Origin: a virus
IMG/VR virus record: IMGVR_UViG_3300048924_000191
Location: 64,001-128,000 of that record
Direction: 5' to 3' (one strand)
DNA length: 64,000 nt
The number at the start of each line of letters is the position of its first letter. Position 1 is the stretch's first letter. The notes under the pieces are model-generated. The model saw only the letters and a program-made list of their open reading frames with translations, was not told the origin of the DNA and made no database searches. Both the position numbers and the translations under genes were made by a program. Below, one piece after another: positions 55,987-63,310 of this stretch.

Positions 55987-56367
55987 TTACTTGACGATGA
56001 ACGGCATCAAGTCATTGAACTTGACGGCAGTATCGCCATTGGCCAGATTGGCGTGGAACCCACCCTTTCCATTACCGAGGATGGAGAGGATCTTGTCGGC
56101 CTTGCCTTTCTTTGGTCCGGAACGATACGCGACCATCATCCCTTCGATTGGGGTCCATGGATCGCAAGGCGCAACGACGGTTTCGTCATGTGGTTCGTCT
56201 TCTGGGGTATTCAGGGATACTTCCAGACGAGCGATGATTTCGGAGTTCATACTCCGGTGGTGGGTGCGGGCAGCTTCGGCGATACGTTCGCGCATGCCGT
56301 CAGGAAGCCTGACGACAAACTTGTCTGCAGTACGGGAAGAATAAATAGCTTGTTTGAGAGGACGCAT
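55987..56367 (-). CDS. Arc-like ribbon-helix-helix DNA-binding protein
   Basis: 126 residues from Met-Arg-Pro-Leu-Lys, with GGAG upstream; the longer reading crosses the promoter-like motif and terminator. Residues about 17-52 follow the Arc repressor pattern: strand Lys-Phe-Val-Val-Arg-Leu-Pro, helix Gly-Met-Arg-Glu-Arg-Ile-Ala, then [11 protein letters not shown]. A dimer binds the DNA major groove. A C-terminal domain of about 60 residues follows. Probable transcriptional regulator; targets are unknown, though the recurring junction motif is a candidate. Confidence 0.85.
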   Translation of the reverse strand: MRPLKQAIYSSRTADKFVVRLPDGMRERIAEAARTHHRSMNSEIIARLEVSLNTPEDEPHDETVVAPCDPWTPIEGMMVAYRSGPKKGKADKILSILGNGKGGFHANLANGDTAVKFNDLMPFIVK

Positions 56368-56400
56368 TCTAAAACTCCATTGGATTGTGGTTACACAGGG

Positions 56401-56416
56401 CAGTAATGTAGTATCA
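56401..56416 (-). promoter_or_regulatory. Promoter-like motif TGATACTACATTACTG
   Basis: The minus strand reads TGATACTACATTACTG about 34 bases before the Arc-like gene and just after a terminator hairpin. Confidence 0.6.
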
Positions 56417-56432
56417 AAAGAATCTTTGACAG

Positions 56433-56464
56433 CATACAGCCGGGGCGTTTGCCCCGGCTGTATG
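56433..56464 (-). terminator. Hairpin terminator with CATACAG foot
   Basis: Perfect 14-bp stem (CATACAGCCGGGGC and its complement) with loop GTTT directly after the gene at 56471. Confidence 0.85.
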
Positions 56465-56470
56465 TCGTGA

Positions 56471-57478
56471 TCACTTGAGGGACTTGAACAGAATCTCGGC
56501 CAACCCCTTCTCCATGTCAGCGAGGATACGGTTCTCGCCGATCTCCATGCCGTGGAACTCACCTGCGACTGGGAAGAGATTCAGCAGATGTGCAATGTCT
56601 TCGTCATCGTCAGGGAACCTCGAGATCCACCAGCGGTAATCGTCGGTATCGTCAAGGTACCATTCACGGTCGCCGATGTCGAAGCATTGATCCAACAGCC
56701 CCGACAGCTTGAGCATCAGCTCACAACACTTCTTGGCTTCCGGCAGGGTGAGTGCCTGGATATAAGAATCCATGCCGCCGTAAAGGGGCTTACGCCTCTC
56801 CAGAACCTTCGAGTGAGGAAGCGTACCGATCTTCCCACAGACCAGCGTGAGGTTGGTGAACTTCACGGCACTGTGGTCGATCTTCAACGCGTAATCAGCG
56901 TACACGCCCTCGGCCAATGGCTTGGCATGACGGTAGGCTTCTTTAGGACTAGGTAACCGTTTAGCTTCTTCGTAGATCTTCTCAAGAGCCTGGGTCATGT
57001 TGGCACGTAGCTTGAGGTAGTTGATCAACCACCGACCGAACGCGCCAAAGTTCTCTTCAACGCTAGACAACCACCGATGGTTCGGCCAGTGCCAGAGATG
57101 CATCAGCGTTGCCGAGTTACCGAGGATGATGGTCTTCTTCTTGAGCATCTCTTCGGTGATCTTGGAAGAGTCGTGCTTGAGTTCAGAAATCATCTTCTCA
57201 GCAGCGGCTTTCTCTTCAGGCGTGGGGAAGCCGAGGATGCGTTTGAGGACATCACCAAAAGATTCGAAGGACTCTTCAGGGTCATTACCCTTGTCGTCTT
57301 TCTTCTCAGCACGGTCAGGAAGCTTCTCCCACCATTCGGGATCTTCCTTACGCTTCTTCTTGTCCTCGTCGTACCACTCCTTCGCTACCTGCTGAGAGAT
57401 ATTGCGAGATTTGGCGAACTCGGCGTCATGCGCGGCCATCCGCATGAAGCGAGCTTGGGACTTACTATTACTCGGCAT
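56471..57478 (-). CDS. DUF3008-like N-terminus; possible head-associated protein
   Basis: 335 residues from Met-Pro-Ser-Asn-Ser. The first 40 residues (Ser-Lys-Ser-Gln-Ala-Arg-Phe-Met ... Gln-Gln-Val-Ala-Lys-Glu-Trp) resemble the DUF3008-type start found in phage proteins. At 70-72 lies Ser-Phe-Glu-Ser, followed by a short amphipathic helix (Val-Leu-Lys-Arg-Ile-Leu), as in the two inner-head proteins at the right edge (Ser-Phe-Glu-Ser ... Tyr-Ser-Thr-Glu). This suggests protease-processed packaging into the head, but needs proof. The remainder is helical and unrecognised. Confidence 0.75.
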   Translation of the reverse strand: MPSNSKSQARFMRMAAHDAEFAKSRNISQQVAKEWYDEDKKKRKEDPEWWEKLPDRAEKKDDKGNDPEESFESFGDVLKRILGFPTPEEKAAAEKMISELKHDSSKITEEMLKKKTIILGNSATLMHLWHWPNHRWLSSVEENFGAFGRWLINYLKLRANMTQALEKIYEEAKRLPSPKEAYRHAKPLAEGVYADYALKIDHSAVKFTNLTLVCGKIGTLPHSKVLERRKPLYGGMDSYIQALTLPEAKKCCELMLKLSGLLDQCFDIGDREWYLDDTDDYRWWISRFPDDDEDIAHLLNLFPVAGEFHGMEIGENRILADMEKGLAEILFKSLK

Positions 57479-57493
57479 TTTCGCTCCCCAGAA

Positions 57494-57534
57494 CAAAAAA
57501 AAAGAAGGAATGTGCGGGGTGTCGAGCACCCCGC
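57494..57534 (-). terminator. Intrinsic terminator
   Basis: 8-bp stem (GCGGGGTG / CACCCCGC, 57514-57534) followed by ten T on the minus strand after the gene at 57544. Confidence 0.85.
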
Positions 57535-57543
57535 TTCATATCC

Positions 57544-57882
57544 TTACCCGCAGACCTTGATCAGGTTCAGCTTACGGAAGACCACCACGATTGCCAAGCA
57601 TGCAGCCTGGTTAACCGTGATGTAGTAGAACGAGAACGAGAGGCCGAAGAAGTAGGTAACTCCCAGCACTATCAGCAGGATCGGAAAGCTGATCAGCAGG
57701 TAGGACTTGGGAGTGGTGGTGAAGCCGGTGAGTCCGGCCGCTACCGAATAGACCAACGCAGTCGGTCGGAACATACAGTACGTCGGGTCCTTATACGCCT
57801 TGAGATTGGCGTAGATCGTGAAGCCCGCAGTACCGAGCAACAGGACCAGGATGAACAGATCGATTGCGAGGGTGATGCTCAT
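57544..57882 (-). CDS. Multi-TM membrane protein
   Basis: 112 residues with three to four TM segments (about 5-25, 40-56, 62-82, 86-100). CCTAGGAGG ribosome site. Function unknown. Confidence 0.8.
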   Translation of the reverse strand: MSITLAIDLFILVLLLGTAGFTIYANLKAYKDPTYCMFRPTALVYSVAAGLTGFTTTPKSYLLISFPILLIVLGVTYFFGLSFSFYYITVNQAACLAIVVVFRKLNLIKVCG

Positions 57883-57921
57883 GGTGTCCTCCTAGGACAT
57901 TGGGTTGTGTTGCCTTGGTGA

Positions 57922-58026
57922 TTAAGCCGGCCGTTTAGCCAGCTCAGTATTGATCGCCTGGATGACGTAGTGTGCAGCTACTACGGAGACGGTCAAAATT
58001 GCTACGCTGCGGATGATACCGAACAT
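57922..58026 (-). CDS. 34-residue membrane peptide
   Basis: Read directly from sequence. One TM segment (about 4-21) and a short polar tail. GGAG lies about 9 bases upstream. Fills the gap between 57882 and the lipoprotein gene. Confidence 0.55.
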   Translation of the reverse strand: MFGIIRSVAILTVSVVAAHYVIQAINTELAKRPA

Positions 58027-58062
58027 GGTTTTTAACTCCATAAAGTGGCGCCCACTCCCATT

Positions 58063-58079
58063 GGGAATGTATTACGATA
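58063..58079 (-). promoter_or_regulatory. Promoter-like motif TATCGTAATACATTCCC
   Basis: The minus strand reads AACCTATCGTAATACATTCCC upstream of the two small membrane genes. Confidence 0.5.
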
Positions 58080-58099
58080 GGTTTTTTAACTTCGATTTA

Positions 58100-58228
58100 T
58101 TACTTACCGCATACTTCGACGCACCAGCCTTTGCGGGCCAGTTGATAGTCGGCGGCTTCGTCGAACAGACCGCAGCCGAGAAGAACAGCCAACGACATAC
58201 CGCACAGAACGAGCTTGAAAGGTTTCAT
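58100..58228 (-). CDS. Small lipoprotein, 42 aa
   Basis: Read directly from sequence. Signal with lipobox Leu-Leu-Gly-Cys (Cys19), leaving a mature lipopeptide of about 24 residues with two further Cys. Size and topology fit an o-spanin-like or immunity lipoprotein. No partner is identified. Its start overlaps the stop of the next gene upstream by 4 bases. Confidence 0.65.
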   Translation of the reverse strand: MKPFKLVLCGMSLAVLLGCGLFDEAADYQLARKGWCVEVCGK

Positions 58229-58596
58229 GGGTGATCCTCAGGAATGATGGTCATTTGCGCTGTGCCTCTGTGTGGGTCGAGGCCGTGGTAGAGCGCAATG
58301 AAGCGGCAACGTTTGTCCCGCTTGTTGTATTCGATCAGCGCATGTAGGCGATCCCCCAGCGCTACCTGCACATCACCGCCGATGGAGTGGCGGTCGAGGT
58401 AAACTTTCCCGTTGACCAAAGCGAACGGGTTGATCGTGAAATACGGAATATCGTAGAGCATCACGACGTGCTCAGTTCCGTTGGTGGATACGAACGTCGC
58501 AAACGCATTCGCTACGCCGTCTTCGCCGGTGTGGGTATCGTGGTACCGGCCGCCGCTGGAGATCAATGCCTGAACCAGCTGCTGAACTTTGTTCAT
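58225..58596 (-). CDS. Hypothetical protein
   Basis: 123 residues from Met-Asn-Lys-Val-Gln, with GAGG upstream. Mixed alpha/beta. The 4-base overlap with the lipoprotein gene suggests coupling. No motif recognised. Confidence 0.8.
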   Translation of the reverse strand: MNKVQQLVQALISSGGRYHDTHTGEDGVANAFATFVSTNGTEHVVMLYDIPYFTINPFALVNGKVYLDRHSIGGDVQVALGDRLHALIEYNKRDKRCRFIALYHGLDPHRGTAQMTIIPEDHP

Positions 58597-58621
58597 GTTG
58601 TCAATCCTCAAGAGGGGGAAA

Positions 58622-58645
58622 GTCGGATAGCCGCAACTATCCGAC
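58622..58645 (-). terminator. Hairpin terminator
   Basis: Perfect 9-bp stem (GTCGGATAG / CTATCCGAC) with a 6-base loop after the gene at 58654. Confidence 0.6.
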
Positions 58646-58653
58646 CGCGGCGG

Positions 58654-58965
58654 TTAGAAAGCTACTTCTTTAACGTGGTCTTGATACATGAAGAACACGG
58701 GCATAGCCAGAACCACGATTACGATCGAGCTCCACAGGCACCAGGTCATACCCAGCAGCCAAGTGATGACGATGGAGAAGACCCACAGACCGATCCACAC
58801 CTTCTTGGAGAAGGCGGGATGGGACCACAGGACCTGACCTGCCAGAGTGGCGAAGAACTCTTTGCTGGTCCAGCCGTCACGTCCAGCGCAGAACGAGGTA
58901 GAGTAGATGATGAACATCAGGCCGATCATGCCGACGATGTAGGATACGATATCGAAAGTTGCCAT
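58654..58965 (-). CDS. Three-TM membrane protein
   Basis: 103 residues; TM segments about 5-22, 57-74 and 76-94. CCTAGGAGG ribosome site. First gene after the promoter-like motif at 59028. Function unknown. Confidence 0.8.
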   Translation of the reverse strand: MATFDIVSYIVGMIGLMFIIYSTSFCAGRDGWTSKEFFATLAGQVLWSHPAFSKKVWIGLWVFSIVITWLLGMTWCLWSSIVIVVLAMPVFFMYQDHVKEVAF

Positions 58966-59027
58966 GGTGTTGTCCTCCTAGGACTATGATTGATCCGGAA
59001 TGGATCATGGTTGTGTTGATTCATGAC

Positions 59028-59055
59028 GACTATGTATCATCGTAAAAAGTTTAAC
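59028..59055 (-). promoter_or_regulatory. Promoter-like motif TACGATGATACATAGTCG
   Basis: The minus strand reads AAACTTTTTACGATGATACATAGTCG, nearly identical to 38001-38026. Confidence 0.65.
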
Positions 59056-59063
59056 TTCAGTCA

Positions 59064-59097
59064 TACACACCTACCTGCTTACGCAGGTAGGTGTGTA
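59064..59097 (-). terminator. Hairpin terminator
   Basis: Perfect 15-bp stem (TACACACCTACCTGC and its complement) with loop TTAC after the macro-domain gene. Confidence 0.85.
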
Positions 59098-59102
59098 CAG
59101 TA

Positions 59103-59558
59103 TCAGTCCTTGGTAAATACGTAGACGGAGAGACCGCAGCCTTTTGGGAATACTTCCTCAAAGATAGGCTTGACTTCGGACTCCCAATCCAGTTGTCCTG
59201 TTTGCTTACCACACCCGACGCGCGGCATGCAGACCAACTCGATGTTCTTACTTTCCATGTACTCCTTCAAGCGATTAGCAGACTGACGGATGAGTTCAAC
59301 GTCAGATGGATTGGCCCAGTGGTACTTCGTCGGGAACATGGCCAGTAACCCATCTTTGGTTTCACACACGGTCATTTCAGCAGCGGTCATGTTTCCCCGT
59401 CTGCAGATTTTCCGATAGTGATTGAACGCGTCTGGATAACGCATCCTCATCCAACACGCCAACCCCTTCCCTGCAACACCGACCGTATTGACCGGTACCA
59501 CGAGGAGAGGTTTATTCTTCAGCGTCCCTAGCAAGTTCCCCTGCAGTTCTACTAACAT
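59103..59558 (-). CDS. Macro-domain protein, DarG/TARG1-like
   Basis: 151 residues from Met-Leu-Val-Glu-Leu. The macro-domain path is clear: Val-Asn-Thr-Val-Gly-Val-Ala-Gly-Lys-Gly-Leu-Ala early, Phe-Pro-Thr-Lys-Tyr-His-Trp in the middle, and Met-Pro-Arg-Val-Gly-Cys-Gly-Lys near the end, with Gly-Gln-Leu-Asp-Trp. This pattern is that of macro domains which bind ADP-ribose and, in the DarG group, remove it from DNA bases. It is a natural candidate for countering DarT-like defence. It is separated from the ligase-like gene by an overlap of 47 bases. Confidence 0.85.
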   Translation of the reverse strand: MLVELQGNLLGTLKNKPLLVVPVNTVGVAGKGLACWMRMRYPDAFNHYRKICRRGNMTAAEMTVCETKDGLLAMFPTKYHWANPSDVELIRQSANRLKEYMESKNIELVCMPRVGCGKQTGQLDWESEVKPIFEEVFPKGCGLSVYVFTKD

Positions 59559-61317
59559 CGGCGGTGTCCTGTAAAAGTCGTCCCATTCTGACCAGCAACT
59601 CACTACCACGCTCTACCTTACAAAAATCAATGAATCGACGAGCATTCGTGCTACTCATGTAATCCTCAAGGATCGCCTGACCGCCTGTAGAGACTGCGAT
59701 CTCCTGGAGTCGACAGATATCCATCTCTTCCATCAAAAGGTTCGCATCTCGCAGCGTAAGGCCTGGTAGACCCATGTTACCCAAGTGCGCGGCAGGTAGG
59801 TAATGAAGTGCTTCCTGGATCTGTCTGATCCATTTCTCCGAACTGGCTTTGGCGAGCTTATAGTTGTCGAACACCTCGGCCTTAAGTTCATACAGATCGG
59901 GAATGGCTTTGAGATGTCCATCCCGGATCAGGGCCGGAATCACCACTTTGGGAATAGCGATACCCATACCCGTGTTGCTCAGGTACTGATAGAACCGTTC
60001 CGCAATCTGTCCTGGACATTCGAACGTATTGCAGCAACGTAGAGTCGGTCCTCGGCTGCTGTCGTAAAGAAGGAAGCTATTGCATGCCGGACAGTGTTCA
60101 GGAATCTCTACCGGACTAGCGTCCACGGCGCGGGGTTCATCTACACGTTTGCTGAACACGAAGTCGACACTACCGTGATGACGACGAACCAAGATCTTGT
60201 CGCCAATCCAGATCTTGGTTGCCTGTAGAAGACCCACACCACCCAACACCAGATCGTCTCTCTCCTTACCCATTACGGTAATCGGTTCGACCTCGACCCG
60301 TGTATTGATAGCTCCATCGATGGCAACTTCGAACTTGATGTCGGTGACTGTCGTGCAGTTCCTGTTCCCGTATCTCCAGACAACACCCCATCCTGCACCG
60401 AACCGAAAGTTTCTGCCGATCGGTCCCGGCTGATGAGATTGTCGATCCAACATGTCGTCGAGTTTAAGAAGAACGCCATCAACGGTGTACGGCTCCGTAT
60501 CGATAACCTTCTCAAACTTTTCGATCTTCGCTGCGACCTCGACGTAGTCAACGGAAGGTGTGGGTTTGTTTACGCCGATGTGGAGGTAGTGGGCTCGACG
60601 CAAGCGGTCAGTTGCCGTGAGATCGTTGGCAAACAGATTGGACTGTGGGCGATCGATCATCGGGACATCTTCAAGAATGAAGTCCAGCCGGTCTTCGCAA
60701 CCCTCTAACGTCCGATCGAAGATCGCTGACGACATGGAGAACGGGTTCTTAAATACCCGGACCATGGTACCGTTAGTTAACTGCTCGTTGACTGCACGGA
60801 ACTCCGAGATCGGCATGGTCACCGTGCCGTGGAACGTCCTGATGGCATCAAAGACCGGAATCTTCAACGGCACACCACGCACCTGACTGACGATATCGTA
60901 AACATCGCTACCGGTCATGCCGTTACCACGAGCACCCACCCAAACCAGATTGCCGTGGGCGTAGACCAGCTCTACTTCATGACCTACGTAACGAGGTTCA
61001 ACCCGGTACGTACTTCGACCCGTATGCGTCAGGTAACGGTCCAACTCCTCCACTTCGTCTGCTTGCCGGAAATCCCAGATGCGCGCGACGTGAGGTAGAG
61101 TTGGTTGATTGGTGTAAAGATTGGTGAGTGGTCGATCCTCACCCATCGCATCGGCTATAGTCCACTCAGGATGGCGGTTCTCGAGCGCTTGGAGACAGTT
61201 CAGTAACTGTTCGTAAACACCCTCGGAGATTGTATTCAATCCGACCTCTCGCAACTTACGGTGGTCGATCACCGTGCTAGCAAGTAGGTTGTAGGTTTTC
61301 AGCAATGAGTTTTCCAT
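59512..61317 (-). CDS. NAD-dependent DNA ligase homologue lacking the catalytic lysine
   Basis: 601 residues from Met-Glu-Asn-Ser-Leu. It aligns along the LigA plan: adenylation domain, OB region, four-Cys zinc finger (Cys-Pro-Ala-Cys ... Cys-Cys ... Cys-Pro-Gly) and helix-hairpin-helix part. The active-site motif Lys-x-Asp-Gly is here Arg109-Tyr-Val-Gly; the following Arg-Gly-Asp-Gly is Arg-Gly-Asn-Gly; and the Arg-Gly-Glu motif is His-Gly-Thr. With the adenylated lysine and its partners gone, nick sealing by the normal route is not expected. It may bind NAD or nicked DNA. A BRCT domain is not obvious. Confidence 0.85.
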   Translation of the reverse strand: MENSLLKTYNLLASTVIDHRKLREVGLNTISEGVYEQLLNCLQALENRHPEWTIADAMGEDRPLTNLYTNQPTLPHVARIWDFRQADEVEELDRYLTHTGRSTYRVEPRYVGHEVELVYAHGNLVWVGARGNGMTGSDVYDIVSQVRGVPLKIPVFDAIRTFHGTVTMPISEFRAVNEQLTNGTMVRVFKNPFSMSSAIFDRTLEGCEDRLDFILEDVPMIDRPQSNLFANDLTATDRLRRAHYLHIGVNKPTPSVDYVEVAAKIEKFEKVIDTEPYTVDGVLLKLDDMLDRQSHQPGPIGRNFRFGAGWGVVWRYGNRNCTTVTDIKFEVAIDGAINTRVEVEPITVMGKERDDLVLGGVGLLQATKIWIGDKILVRRHHGSVDFVFSKRVDEPRAVDASPVEIPEHCPACNSFLLYDSSRGPTLRCCNTFECPGQIAERFYQYLSNTGMGIAIPKVVIPALIRDGHLKAIPDLYELKAEVFDNYKLAKASSEKWIRQIQEALHYLPAAHLGNMGLPGLTLRDANLLMEEMDICRLQEIAVSTGGQAILEDYMSSTNARRFIDFCKVERGSELLVRMGRLLQDTADVSRTAGELARDAEE

Positions 61318-61912
61318 CACGAAGGCACTTCTCTCGGTGTTGTGCGTGGACGACGTTGCAGAAGAACTCCAGTCGCGCTTCCAGATCAGGTTCAATTAGG
61401 TTGAATACCGGGATATCCCTTTCGAGGGCTATCTTGACAGCCGTAGCTGTTCCACCAGTCACCTGCGGGCCGTTGCTTTTATACGGAGCCCAAGTCAGAA
61501 CGAAATCAACGGGGGAGTTCAGATCATCGCCAAGCACCTGATACGGGTTTCTGGAGTGGTGTGCGACACTACCACGTCCAGCGTTATGCCATCCACCTCT
61601 GGCTTTCTCACCGAGGGCGGCAGCTTCTTTGTAATTCTCAAAATGGTCCTGAGGGCAGTAGAAGCCATTCTCAGGATCGTGACGCAGTCCAGACATTCCT
61701 TCCCAGGAAATGTAGATACGGTTCTTGGACTTGTCGGAGTTCTTGTGAGAGTACGCTCCACGCAGCCCTGCGTAGTCCATTCCTTTCGGACAGCCGCCAC
61801 TGTACATCGAGTAGCCGAGCTCTGCCAGAATGTTCGTGAACCTGAACGTGAGTTTGAGGATATGTTGCGGAGTCTCTCTCGATCCAATGCAAGCGTATCG
61901 TTTGGTGATCAT
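61277..61912 (-). CDS. SLOG/DprA-like Rossmann protein
   Basis: 211 residues from Met-Ile-Thr-Lys-Arg, with GGAGG upstream. Cys-Ile-Gly-Ser-Arg-Glu-Thr-Pro near the start, Ser-Gly-Gly-Cys-Pro-Lys-Gly-Met-Asp, and later Val-Thr-Gly-Gly-Thr-Ala-Thr-Ala-Val-Lys-Ile-Ala are the glycine loops of the SLOG superfamily (DprA/Smf, LOG, YpsA). Members bind nucleotides or ADP-ribose-type ligands, or single-stranded DNA. Overlaps the ligase-like gene by 41 bases, so the three genes 59103-61912 form one unit. Confidence 0.8.
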   Translation of the reverse strand: MITKRYACIGSRETPQHILKLTFRFTNILAELGYSMYSGGCPKGMDYAGLRGAYSHKNSDKSKNRIYISWEGMSGLRHDPENGFYCPQDHFENYKEAAALGEKARGGWHNAGRGSVAHHSRNPYQVLGDDLNSPVDFVLTWAPYKSNGPQVTGGTATAVKIALERDIPVFNLIEPDLEARLEFFCNVVHAQHREKCLRDGKLIAENLQPTC

Positions 61913-61961
61913 CCCTTCCTCCAACGTGATTCTATGTGACCTAAATGCGGTGGTCAGACGC

Positions 61962-61986
61962 TATATGACTAATACATTAGGTAAAG
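61962..61986 (+). promoter_or_regulatory. Promoter-like motif on plus strand
   Basis: TATATGACTAATACATTAGGTAAAG, read here as TATATG then ACTAATACATTAGG, lies 41 bases before the inner-head gene start. It is the plus-strand counterpart of the recurring minus-strand junction motif. Confidence 0.6.
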
Positions 61987-62026
61987 ATTCACCGCGAACT
62001 TTCCCATTCTCCAAGGACGTGTGTTC

Positions 62027-63286
62027 ATGAGCATCACGGGCGATCTGTCTCGGCGTTCCATCCAGCAATCTCAACAACTGTACCGCGACAATGCTGTCGC
62101 ACTAGGCAATGATGCTCTTACCGCCGAGATGGCGTCTTTCGAACACCTCCTTGATCGTCACCGCCGTGTGACTGAAGCGATGCGTTCGGTCGAAGACCTG
62201 ACTCGGATGTTCTTCAGTCAGCACCGTCTCGGTGTACCGATCGAACAAGCCAAGATGTACGAGTTCTCGGTCGAGTCGATTATCCGCGCCACTGGCGAGG
62301 AATTCCCACACGACATGCACGAACTCTCTTTCGAGTCGTCTTACGACTACTCGACTGAAGCTGAGTCGAAGGTCGGCAGTTCCCTGAAGAAGGTCGGCGC
62401 TTGGTTGATGGAAATCCTCACCAAGATCGCAGAAGGTCTCAAGGGTATCCTCACCAAGTTCACCACTTCCGTTCAAGGCAACAAACGCAAGCTGGAAGAA
62501 CGTCTTGCTCAGATGCGTGCCAAGGGCAGTAAGAAAGAAGGTGGCGAGAAGGACGACAAGGAACCCAAGCCAAGTACCGAGGCTAAGGGCCGTGCAATCG
62601 AAGTGCCAGACATCAAGATCCTAGGCGGCACTGGCGTACGTGTCGAAAACACCATCGACAAAGCCAACGCCAACACTCGTAAGGGTGGTCAGGATCTGCT
62701 GGGTATTGTGCGGGCATGTGGTGAAGCAGCCAAACGCTTCAATCCTTCGCAACACACCAGCAAGGACGGCCTGGATGACTTCATGAAAGACATCATGTTG
62801 TCGGTAGGGATGAAGACCGATGGCGGTAATGGTCATCGTGAGTTCCTCATCGTAAACGGTACTGGCGTCGAGATCACCTTCAACCGTAAGTCTGACGCAA
62901 CAGTCTCTGCCAAAGCTGGCAAGATCGCTTACGAGAAGAAGTCTGGTGAGATGCCTGGTCTGGATGAGGGCGAAGCCATGAAGTTGCTCGAGCACCTGAT
63001 TGAGTCGTACAACCAGATCGATAGTCTGCGTAAACCGCTCGACACCGTCTCCACCGTCTTTGGTCAATTGGCCAAGTCGATGAACGACGCGTACCGAGCT
63101 ACGCTGAACTCTCTGGCAGGCGCCGATAAGGACGCTGCCGATAAAGCTACTCAATCGAGCCGCGTGTACTCCACTCTGGGCCACGTCATGGCGACTCTGG
63201 GTCAGCTGCCGTCTAACCTGCTGAGTGGCTACCTCCAGGTTCACTACGCCGCCGACAACTACGCCGACAAAGCGTCTCGCGGTTAA
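62027..63286 (+). CDS. Inner-head-type structural protein with protease site
   Basis: 419 residues from Met-Ser-Ile-Thr-Gly, AAGGAC 8 bases upstream (a GTG at 62021 is less likely). Ser-Phe-Glu-Ser (101-104) and Tyr-Asp-Tyr-Ser-Thr-Glu-Ala-Glu (106-113) precede an amphipathic helix. S-T-E fits the S/A/G-X-E site cleaved by prohead proteases of phiKZ-type phages, after E111. The N-terminal 110 residues would be a removed propeptide that targets the protein to the prohead. The mature C-terminal part is helical and Lys-rich. Confidence 0.8.
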   Translation: MSITGDLSRRSIQQSQQLYRDNAVALGNDALTAEMASFEHLLDRHRRVTEAMRSVEDLTRMFFSQHRLGVPIEQAKMYEFSVESIIRATGEEFPHDMHELSFESSYDYSTEAESKVGSSLKKVGAWLMEILTKIAEGLKGILTKFTTSVQGNKRKLEERLAQMRAKGSKKEGGEKDDKEPKPSTEAKGRAIEVPDIKILGGTGVRVENTIDKANANTRKGGQDLLGIVRACGEAAKRFNPSQHTSKDGLDDFMKDIMLSVGMKTDGGNGHREFLIVNGTGVEITFNRKSDATVSAKAGKIAYEKKSGEMPGLDEGEAMKLLEHLIESYNQIDSLRKPLDTVSTVFGQLAKSMNDAYRATLNSLAGADKDAADKATQSSRVYSTLGHVMATLGQLPSNLLSGYLQVHYAADNYADKASRG

Positions 63287-63310
63287 TCACTCCTCATCAA
63301 GGAACAACAC

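Noticed and set aside
54992-56344. 450-codon plus-strand frame opposite thymidylate kinase and the Arc-like gene
   Set aside because: Spans two real genes and their junction on the other strand; no family resemblance.
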